DNA of 8,182 nucleotides from Bacteroidota bacterium (GTDB lineage: Bacteria; Bacteroidota; Bacteroidia; Chitinophagales; Chitinophagaceae): the NCBI GenBank assembly GCA_023392185.1, contig JAEVZP010000160.1:1-8182 (forward strand). Reading direction: 5' to 3'. Numbering within the stretch: the first letter of the stretch is position 1; each line of letters begins with the position of its first letter. A program made the position numbers and the translations under genes. The notes below the pieces were generated by a model that searched no databases, was not told where the DNA came from, and saw nothing but the letters and a program-made list of their open reading frames with translations. Below are positions 1 to 4,033 of this stretch, one piece after another.

Positions 1-134
1 TTGTAGCGGTGGAGCGAGTAGCGGTCTTCCCAGGTGTAAACGGCTACGGTGGTGATGTGCAGCTCGGTGGCGGCGCGGGAAATACGAATGGAGATTTCGC
101 CGCGGTTGGCGATGAGAAGCTTGCGGATGTTCAT
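1..134 (-). CDS. pyc: Pyruvate carboxylase, N-terminal fragment (runs off left edge)
   Basis: Reading the minus strand from the ATG at 134-132 gives 44 codons beginning MNIRKLLIANRGEISIRI and continuing into EDRYSLHRY at the window edge. KLLIANRGEIxIRI is the start of the biotin-carboxylase domain shared by biotin-dependent carboxylases. EDRYSLHRY is typical of pyruvate carboxylase rather than the acetyl-CoA carboxylase subunit AccC. The enzyme makes oxaloacetate from pyruvate, bicarbonate and ATP in the cytoplasm and replenishes the TCA cycle. Only the first 44 of more than 1100 expected residues are visible, so the carboxyltransferase and biotinyl domains cannot be checked. The gene is transcribed away from everything else in the window and is probably the core-genome boundary of the accessory region. 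The remaining uncertainty is whether it is another carboxylase of the same superfamily. Confidence 0.87.
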   Translation of the reverse strand, partial: MNIRKLLIANRGEISIRISRAATELHITTVAVYTWEDRYSLHRY

Positions 135-150
135 ATAAGAAGAGAGGCCG

Positions 151-158
151 CAAAGGTG
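151..158 (-). promoter_or_regulatory. Possible -7 element of the pyc promoter
   Basis: On the minus strand this reads CACCTTTG, one base from the Bacteroidota -7 consensus TAnnTTTG. It lies 16 bases before the pyc ATG, leaving room for a short leader. No clear TTG-type -33 element is seen at the usual distance, so this is only suggestive. Confidence 0.4.
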
Positions 159-247
159 GGGGATTTTGGAGTGCGGATGAACTTTGGATTAGCTATTGTG
201 GGTTAGGAATTTATTGTTGAAATTGCGGGCTGTTGGGTTTCGGCAAC

Positions 248-255
248 TAAATTTT
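248..255 (+). promoter_or_regulatory. Possible -7 element before the GIY-YIG gene
   Basis: TAAATTTT differs from TAnnTTTG at the last base and ends 11 bases before the ATG at 267. A TTG at 223-225 could be the -33 element with a 22-base spacer, slightly longer than usual. The AT-rich setting makes chance matches likely. Confidence 0.28.
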
Positions 256-266
256 ATGCAAAGCTT

Positions 267-1253
267 ATGGGTCAAAAATGTCTAATAAATCAGCTTGAAC
301 TGGCTTATGCACCTTTAACGGCTTATGAGTTTGCACACATCAAAGATGATAAGTTACTTGATAAAGCATTAGAAAAAGCAAGTCTTTATTTAATTTGTCA
401 AAGACCTGTTATGACGTTTGAAAACGTAATTCTTGATACAACTATATTTCAATTAAACTTTGAGATACATCAAAAAGGCAACCCAAATATATTAAAATGT
501 AGGCTACCGTTTGATCAAGAAGTATTTGGTCTAATAAAGGATAATTCCATTTATATTGCGTTTAATTACCTTGATAAGTCTCTCAAACAGGATAGCGCAC
601 CTTTCCATAATATCCACGGCTTTTCCTTACTTAGAAACATGGGAATAGACAAGAAATTTATGTTTTGGTTTTCACCTGAAAAACTCCTTCAGAACTGGTG
701 GAAAGGACTCATTGACTGTAATATTGAAGGTGAATGGAATTCATTCACAAGATATATAGTTCATTATGTTGGTAAGGCTACAAGACAAAGCATATTACAA
801 CGCCTAACAGGACATTCAACCTTCCAAGACATTTTATCTTTAGAAACGCCTGTTACTGAAAAGCAACTTCCAGCAAATGAGATTGTAATTTTGCCATTTG
901 AATTTCAAGATAATATACAAATCCAATCATTTGGAGCAGAAGCAGATCCAAAAGATATGACATCTTCAATTATTGGAGAAGGTTATCCCAACCAAGATAA
1001 AGTATTTCTTGATGCTGAAAAGGCATTGATTAAAGCAATGCAACCCTCATACAATAAACAGCTGTTTAACAAGTATCCTGTTAGTAAAGATGGTCTTTAC
1101 AACGATAATTACAATGCTATTTTGTATACATTTATTGACCCAATTGTCCTAAAGTACAAAGAGGGGGAGATAAGAGGTGGCATTAGCTGCTGGGGAGGAG
1201 ATGCTATTTTAATTAGCGAAAACAAAGACCTTGAACTTGTAAGACACGAATGA
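267..1253 (+). CDS. GIY-YIG-like nuclease domain protein
   Basis: A 328-residue protein with a GIY-YIG-like domain in its middle and C-terminal half. The pattern is YIVHYVGKAT (about 163-172; Y163 and Y167-V-G stand for GIY and YIG), LQRLTGH (178-183) with R179 in the place of the catalytic arginine, and E251 followed by ALIKAMQPSYN (253-263), matching the family's metal-binding Glu and the P-x-x-N element. These nucleases make a metal-dependent cut in DNA and occur in homing enzymes, repair proteins and restriction enzymes such as Eco29kI. The first ~155 residues are unrecognised; they include an aromatic stretch FMFWFSPEKLLQNWW (131-145) and may be a specificity or partner domain. The gene is clearly richer in A+T than its neighbours and contains no TTCCGGAA octamer, which suggests recent transfer. 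The next upstream in-frame codons contain no ATG, so 267 is the natural start. The fold call is fairly firm; the biological role is inferred. Confidence 0.68.
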   Translation: MGQKCLINQLELAYAPLTAYEFAHIKDDKLLDKALEKASLYLICQRPVMTFENVILDTTIFQLNFEIHQKGNPNILKCRLPFDQEVFGLIKDNSIYIAFNYLDKSLKQDSAPFHNIHGFSLLRNMGIDKKFMFWFSPEKLLQNWWKGLIDCNIEGEWNSFTRYIVHYVGKATRQSILQRLTGHSTFQDILSLETPVTEKQLPANEIVILPFEFQDNIQIQSFGAEADPKDMTSSIIGEGYPNQDKVFLDAEKALIKAMQPSYNKQLFNKYPVSKDGLYNDNYNAILYTFIDPIVLKYKEGEIRGGISCWGGDAILISENKDLELVRHE

Positions 1254-1360
1254 ATTTACCAGTTCACCCAAGGTACCGTTTGCGGTTCGGCGAAAGCTCC
1301 CGCTTTCGTTGCATGGAAATAGCAGCTAAAGATGTTTTAGAATTCAGCCTCTTTGATTAG
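1250..1360 (+). CDS. Small 36-codon ORF overlapping the GIY-YIG stop (uncertain)
   Basis: An ATG at 1250 overlaps the preceding stop codon as ATGA (1250-1253), the usual arrangement for translational coupling. The frame runs 36 codons to TAG at 1358-1360 and encodes a basic, Arg-rich peptide starting MNLPVHPRYRLRFGE. I do not recognise it. Its base composition is more GC-rich than the upstream gene, and it spans a stem-loop at 1291-1308, so it may be a chance frame in a structured intergenic region or the start of a decayed gene. Confidence 0.22.
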   Translation: MNLPVHPRYRLRFGESSRFRCMEIAAKDVLEFSLFD

Positions 1361-1408
1361 TAGTGCTGTTTCTGTTGTATTAAAATACCGGCAACGAAAA
1401 CCGTAAAC
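1278..1408. repeat. Imperfect palindromic region with nested stem-loop
   Basis: CGAAAGC (1291-1297) and GCTTTCG (1302-1308) form a perfect 7-bp stem with a TCCC loop. On a larger scale GTTTGCGGTT (1278-1287) plus TTTCGTTGC (1304-1312) resemble, interrupted by that stem, the reverse complement of GCAACGAAAACCGTAAAC (1391-1408). The whole can therefore fold as a long imperfect hairpin. It occupies most of the 216-bp gap after the GIY-YIG gene. No T-run follows the small stem, so it is not a classical intrinsic terminator. It could be a degraded palindromic mobile repeat. Confidence 0.35.
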
Positions 1409-1434
1409 TTTTCTTTCCGGAAAACCTAAAGGAC

Positions 1435-1442
1435 TACATTTA
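1435..1442 (+). promoter_or_regulatory. Possible -7 element before the 1470 gene
   Basis: TACATTTA matches TAnnTTTG except for the last base and lies 27 bases before the ATG at 1470. A TTTCC run near 1414-1418, about 17 bases upstream, could act as a weak -33. Support is positional only. Confidence 0.28.
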
Positions 1443-1469
1443 CGTTGAGTAAGGATAGAACCAACTAAA

Positions 1470-1934
1470 ATGAATTGTTCCACCTACAAGCCGCAACTAT
1501 CGGGGACGTTTGAAGACGTTCGGAACCTTTCTTTTGCGGAAAAGAAAGAAGCTGCGCATGATGAACAGAGAATGAACAGTTTTCTGGATGGCATTCTGGC
1601 CTTCAAACAATACCTAACCGCAAAAACAGCCAAGGTTGAAAGCATTATTGAAAAACTTGAGCAAATAACGTGGTTTACGGACCCGGACCAGGAGCCGTTG
1701 CTTTTAACTAACGATGTGGTTTCCGCCACCAGAAGCCTGCATGCTTCGTTACAAAGGCAGTGCGCTTCTTTCAGTTTATTCCGTACCAAAGGCAATGCAA
1801 AAGAGGAGCTAAAAAGTTTTAAGGCTGTAGTAGACGATTTAACAGAGATAGCAAATGACTTGGATTCTCGTTTTTTCTTTTTGCCAAACAACGAAGCATT
1901 TACAGAAACCACAAAAGCGCTTTCTTTGATTTAG
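1470..1934 (+). CDS. Hypothetical helical protein, possible partner of the adjacent decayed gene
   Basis: A 154-residue, soluble-looking protein with no signal peptide or membrane segment. It is largely predicted helical: charged amphipathic stretches run from about residue 24 to 70 (KKEAAHDEQRMNSFLDG, then AKVESIIEKLEQITWF) and again from about 108 to 132 (KEELKSFKAVVDDLTEIAND). I do not recognise a family. Its TAG stop is followed at once by the ATG of the next frame (TAGATG at 1932-1937), so the two were almost certainly one transcription unit. Such head-to-tail pairs of small genes next to two recognisable toxin-antitoxin modules suggest a TA-like role, but this is inference from context. 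The opposite strand also has a long open frame here; it is Ser- and Cys-rich in the way of antisense shadows, so the plus strand was preferred. Confidence 0.55.
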   Translation: MNCSTYKPQLSGTFEDVRNLSFAEKKEAAHDEQRMNSFLDGILAFKQYLTAKTAKVESIIEKLEQITWFTDPDQEPLLLTNDVVSATRSLHASLQRQCASFSLFRTKGNAKEELKSFKAVVDDLTEIANDLDSRFFFLPNNEAFTETTKALSLI

Positions 1935-2122
1935 ATGATTATCTTTAGCATTGAGGATTTTAGGGTTGAGTTTGAAAAATTAAAGAAGAAAGCCTCCTAC
2001 GCCTCTATTGAGACGGATATTATTGATTACTTTTTCGGCAAGGACGTGCAGGAGTTAGCTCCGGAACACGGCTCAACAACAGTGGTACTAATTCATATTT
2101 TGAGAACAGTTTGATAGCGTAG
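1935..2122 (+). pseudogene. Decayed small gene (TA-like), frameshifted and truncated
   Basis: The frame from the ATG at 1935 reads MIIFSIEDFRVEFEKLKKK and goes on through IDYFFGKDVQELAPEHG to a stop at 2112-2114, 59 residues in all. At about 2055-2060 a one-base shift gives the frame GTRLNNSGTNSYFENS, which runs from 2062 to a stop at 2120-2122. From memory, small Bacteroidota proteins with the FEKLKKKxSY...IDYFFGK pattern continue with a GTRLNN-like segment and a further C-terminal part, so the original gene probably lost one base here and was also truncated downstream. The first 42 residues still look protein-like. The family link is from recall and not certain; an alternative is a genuine short protein ending at 2114. 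It abuts the 1470 gene with no spacer. Confidence 0.5.
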
Positions 2123-2151
2123 CCAGTTCCTCTCTTTTCCGACTTTTCCAG

Positions 2152-2159
2152 TAATTTTA
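2152..2159 (+). promoter_or_regulatory. Possible -7 element of the first PIN TA operon
   Basis: TAATTTTA fits TAnnTTTG except at the final base and sits only 4 bases before the ATG at 2164. TTTTCC at 2134-2139 could be a weak -33. If used, the transcript would be nearly leaderless. Confidence 0.28.
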
Positions 2160-2163
2160 AACC

Positions 2164-2400
2164 ATGAAAACCCTCACGATCCAGCTACCCGACAGTGTGA
2201 ACGAGCAGGAAGCTAAAAACATGCTCGCGGCGAAGTTGTACGAATCCGGCGAGTTGTCGCTTGGGCAGGCGGCGACGCTTGCCGGTTATTCCAAAGAATC
2301 TTTCATGGAACTGTTGTCCAAGTACGGTGTGGCTTTTTTCAACTACACCCCGGCAGACCTCGCCTCGGATTTAGCCAATGCGCAGAACGGTTTTATCTGA
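2164..2400 (+). CDS. UPF0175 family antitoxin
   Basis: A 78-residue protein with the hallmarks of UPF0175: an N-terminal beta strand (MKTLTIQLPD), then LYESGELSLGQAATLAGYSKESFMELL (about 25-51), a helix-turn-helix-like unit, then KYGVAFFNYTPADLASDL. These small proteins are usually encoded directly before a DUF3368 PIN-domain gene and act as its antitoxin. They are thought to mask the RNase active site and probably bind the operon promoter to repress it. Here the gene overlaps the downstream toxin frame by 23 bases (2378-2400), so the pair is translationally coupled. Length is normal for the family. The role is inferred from family and context, but both agree. Confidence 0.85.
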   Translation: MKTLTIQLPDSVNEQEAKNMLAAKLYESGELSLGQAATLAGYSKESFMELLSKYGVAFFNYTPADLASDLANAQNGFI

Positions 2401-2836
2401 TACCAGTTGCATCATTTTGCTGCACAAACTGGGCAAATTAGACCTGCTCCAAAAACTTTTCGGCACGGTGTACACCACGCCCGAAGTAGCTACGGAATTT
2501 GGTAAGCCACTTCCTGCCTGGTTTGAAATCAGGTACGCATTGGACCACGATTACCGCAGCCTGGCGGATAAAGTACTTGATAAAGGGGAAGCGAGCGCTA
2601 TTGCGCTGGCACTGGAAACCGAAAATGTTCTGTTGATTATTGACGAGTTGAAAGGACGGAAAGTTGCCGCAGAACTCGGCATCCCAATTGTGGGAACACT
2701 CGGTATTATTCTGTTAGCCAAACAGGCGGGTATTATTGCTTCCGTGAAGCCGCTTTTAGTGGAGATTAGCAAAACGAATTTCCGGCTCACCGCAGCGTTG
2801 GAAGCTTCCATTTTAACCCAAGCGGGTGAATCGTAG
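2378..2836 (+). CDS. PIN-domain toxin, DUF3368 family (VapC-like RNase)
   Basis: A 152-residue protein matching DUF3368 along its whole length: VLSDTSCIILLHKLGKLDLL (D8 the first PIN acidic residue), YTTPEVATEF (E36/E40), DKGEASAIALALE (E71), LLIIDELKGRKVA (D89), GTLGIILLAKQAG (106-117) and VKPLLVEI with a C-terminal NFRLTAAL. The expected acidic PIN residues are all present, so the protein should be an active Mg2+-dependent RNase, most likely cutting a defined RNA and stopping growth when free of its antitoxin. The ATG at 2378 lies inside the end of the antitoxin gene; later in-frame starts would delete the DTS motif, so this start is well supported. The RNA target cannot be told from sequence. 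Confidence 0.87.
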   Translation: MRRTVLSDTSCIILLHKLGKLDLLQKLFGTVYTTPEVATEFGKPLPAWFEIRYALDHDYRSLADKVLDKGEASAIALALETENVLLIIDELKGRKVAAELGIPIVGTLGIILLAKQAGIIASVKPLLVEISKTNFRLTAALEASILTQAGES

Positions 2837-2866
2837 CGTCAAAGCGCCCATTTTGCCGGTGCGTGT

Positions 2867-3013
2867 ATTTCCGAAAATCCTTCTCCCCGAAAATCACCGC
2901 TTTATACCCCGAAACATCCAACCGTCGCGCCTATCTTCACGTTATAAGTAGCGTATGCGAACGACGATTTCCGCACAGGTCCTGGCGGCTGTTTCCCTTA
3001 TCGCCGACCGCGA
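2867..3013 (+). repeat. Upstream copy of the mcrB promoter and 5' end (direct repeat, copy 1)
   Basis: This segment aligns without gaps to 3887-4033, exactly 1020 bp further on. By hand count there are 15 mismatches in 147 positions, about 90% identity; six of them cluster at 2881-2890. The stretch 2931-2974, which holds the -7-like TATCTTCA and the ATG, is identical in both. Similarity fades after 3013, but at protein level it continues to about codon 24. Confidence 0.9.
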
Positions 3014-3053
3014 TATCATTCACCGATCGCTTTCCAAAACGAAAAAACCTTAA
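2955..3053 (+). pseudogene. Truncated mcrB 5' fragment (32 codons)
   Basis: The ATG at 2955 opens a frame MRTTISAQVLAAVSLIADR that is identical in its first 19 residues to the N-terminus of the intact McrB at 3975. It then reads DIIHR where McrB has EVMHR. After codon 24 it diverges and stops at 3051-3053. The nucleotide changes inside the shared part are synonymous (GCA/GCT, GTC/GTT, CTG/TTG) or conservative (E/D, V/I, M/I). This suggests that the fragment once belonged to a working mcrB-like gene that diverged under selection before it was cut. It may still be translated as a short peptide upstream of the second TA pair. It is either a recombination scar or part of a long target duplication. 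Confidence 0.8.
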
Positions 3054-3058
3054 ATTTG
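3051..3058 (+). promoter_or_regulatory. -7 element of the second PIN TA operon
   Basis: TAAATTTG is an exact match to the Bacteroidota -7 consensus TAnnTTTG. TTTCC at 3031-3035 could serve as a weak -33 with a ~16-base spacer, shorter than usual. The antitoxin start GTG follows after 4 bases, so a transcript from here would be leaderless or nearly so. The TAA of the truncated mcrB frame forms the first part of this element. Confidence 0.48.
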
Positions 3059-3062
3059 AGGT

Positions 3063-3293
3063 GTGGAAATAAACGTCCGGATTCCGTTTCAGCAACTGCT
3101 GACATTGGTTAAAAGCTTGACACCTACGCAGAAAGCAAGACTGCGGCAGGAATTATCCGACGAATGCCCACCGCAAAAGGAAAAGGATGAGTTCATTGCG
3201 TATTTGCTCAATGGCCCTGTCTACACGGAATCAGAAATCCAGGTGATTGAGGAAAACCGGAAAAGCATTGCAGCATGGCGGAACGAGGGCTAA
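3063..3293 (+). CDS. Antitoxin of a VapBC-like pair
   Basis: A 76-residue protein starting at GTG: MEINVRIPFQQLLTLVKSLTP, followed by a charged helix TQKARLRQELSDE and a C-terminal part with YLLNGPVYTESEIQVIEENRKSI. The N-terminus resembles the DUF2281-like and related antitoxins of Bacteroidota and cyanobacteria, with a short strand (EINVRIPF) then helices for dimerising and DNA binding. The C-terminal segment should wrap the toxin. Its TAA stop overlaps the likely toxin ATG (TAATG, 3291-3295), a typical TA arrangement. A TGA at 3057-3059 closes the frame upstream, so GTG at 3063 is the only sensible start. The antitoxin role is inferred mainly from the toxin beside it. Confidence 0.75.
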   Translation: MEINVRIPFQQLLTLVKSLTPTQKARLRQELSDECPPQKEKDEFIAYLLNGPVYTESEIQVIEENRKSIAAWRNEG

Positions 3294-3667
3294 TGTTGGA
3301 TTCCAGCATTCTGATTGATTATTTCCGCAAAACCAACAAGGCCCATTCCAGGTTGGTTTCCCACTTCAAAAACTACGACCGACTTTATATCTCCAGCGTA
3401 ACAGAGTTTGAAGTGGTTAATGGTGCCACCAAAGCGCATTTGGCGTTTTGGGACGGTATGCTGGCGCGGTTCACCGTCCTGGATTTTGACACCAAAGCAG
3501 CCAGACAAGCAGCCGAAATCGTGGCCCAACTTAAAACCAAACGGAAAACGATTGACAAACCGGACCTGTTCATTGCGGCCACAGCGGTTGTGCAGGATTT
3601 AGTGCTGGATACGTTGAATGTGAGGCATTTTGAGCACATTGATCGCTTAAGCTTATTGACAAGCTAA
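3293..3667 (+). CDS. PIN-domain toxin (VapC-like RNase)
   Basis: A PIN-domain protein of 124 residues when started at the ATG at 3293, which overlaps the antitoxin stop as TAATG. An in-frame ATG at 3275 would add six residues ahead of the domain and is less likely. Motifs, numbered from 3293, are MLDSSILIDYFRK (D3), SSVTEFEVVNG (E38/E40), IDKPDLFIAATAVV (D91) and LDTLNVRHFEHI (N109). The last is the usual T-x-N-x-x-x-F block, with Leu where many VapCs have Arg. The first three acidic positions of the PIN active site are present, so ribonuclease activity is expected, often against tRNA or rRNA in this family. Together with the upstream gene it forms a complete module lying exactly between the two copies of the mcrB 5' end. 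Confidence 0.85.
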   Translation: MLDSSILIDYFRKTNKAHSRLVSHFKNYDRLYISSVTEFEVVNGATKAHLAFWDGMLARFTVLDFDTKAARQAAEIVAQLKTKRKTIDKPDLFIAATAVVQDLVLDTLNVRHFEHIDRLSLLTS

Positions 3668-3715
3668 GACGGCGGCTAACAACGGTTTGGTTTGCCATAA
3701 CGTCCAACAGCTTAA

Positions 3716-3881
3716 GAGCCTATCCTAAAAATAAAGGGTTGTGAACTAAACTGGTTTCTCGTACGATTCTTTTGTCTGGGCGGAACAGGGTCTGCGTGGA
3801 TGCAAGCTGCACAGTTCCCGTTCCGCCCAGACAAAAGACGCTGACCGATATACACCTTTTGCCTTTTTTCCGGATAGGCTC
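3716..3881. mobile_element. MITE-like non-autonomous element with TAA target duplication
   Basis: A 166-bp unit begins GAGCCTATCC and ends with its reverse complement GGATAGGCTC. Both ends continue with A-rich sequence when read inward (TAAAAATAAAGG and GGAAAAAAGGC). It is flanked on both sides by TAA (3713-3715 and 3882-3884). Terminal repeats of GAGCC type with a 3-bp TNA duplication fit IS5-family elements of the IS1031/IS427 type. There is no transposase gene, so it is a miniature element moved in trans. Inside is an 18-bp perfect inverted repeat, CTTTTGTCTGGGCGGAAC at 3769-3786 with its complement at 3820-3837. This is extended by GGG/CCC past a single bulged A, giving a strong hairpin with a ~26-base loop. 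The right end lies within a few bases of the start of the mcrB-upstream repeat. Confidence 0.75.
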
Positions 3882-3886
3882 TAAGA

Positions 3887-4033
3887 ATTTCCGGAAATCC
3901 GCACTCCTGAAAATCACCGCTTTATAACCCCCAGCATCCAACCGCCGCGCCTATCTTCACGTTATAAGTAGCGTATGCGAACGACGATTTCCGCTCAGGT
4001 TTTGGCGGCTGTTTCCCTTATCGCCGACCGCGA
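3887..4033 (+). repeat. Promoter and 5' end of mcrB (direct repeat, copy 2)
   Basis: Partner of the segment at 2867-3013, gap-free, offset 1020 bp. This copy leads into the intact mcrB and carries TTCCGGAA at 3889-3896 where copy 1 has TTCCGAAA. Confidence 0.9.
3952..3959 (+). promoter_or_regulatory. Possible -7 element of the mcrBC promoter
   Basis: TATCTTCA agrees with TAnnTTTG at six of eight positions counting the two free bases, and lies 15 bases before the mcrB ATG. It is identical in the duplicated upstream copy (2932-2939) within the longest unchanged block of the repeat, which supports function. No clear -33 is visible. Confidence 0.42.

Larger units (their letters stand above)
3668..3974. 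other. 307-bp intergenic region before mcrB
   Basis: No convincing gene lies here. The region holds, in order, a short unexplained stretch with GGCTAACAACGGTTTGG (3674-3690), the MITE (3716-3881), and the 3' copy of the mcrB promoter repeat. An open frame on the minus strand crosses the MITE and promoter and has no protein-like features. Confidence 0.7.

Noticed and set aside
9..206. Plus-strand open frame at the left edge
   Set aside because: It is antisense to the pyc start, Gly/Val-rich and without protein-like motifs; the minus strand gives an unmistakable biotin carboxylase N-terminus.
1291..1308. Intrinsic terminator after the GIY-YIG gene
   Set aside because: The 7-bp stem is followed by TTGCATGG, not a T-run.
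1278..1408. Integron attC site
   Set aside because: The region is palindromic and of suitable length, but I could not find the RYYYAAC and GTTRRRY core sites at its ends.
1484..1912. 142-codon minus-strand frame opposite the 1470 gene
   Set aside because: Its Ser/Cys-rich composition with no domain pattern is typical of an antisense shadow, and the plus-strand frame fits the local gene direction and abuts the next start.
2863..3072. Plus-strand 69-codon frame over the upstream repeat
   Set aside because: It overlaps the truncated mcrB fragment in another frame and has no conserved counterpart in copy 2, where the frame differs.
3720..3941. Minus-strand frame across the MITE and mcrB promoter
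   Set aside because: It is made of inverted-repeat DNA and regulatory sequence; no start context or family likeness.
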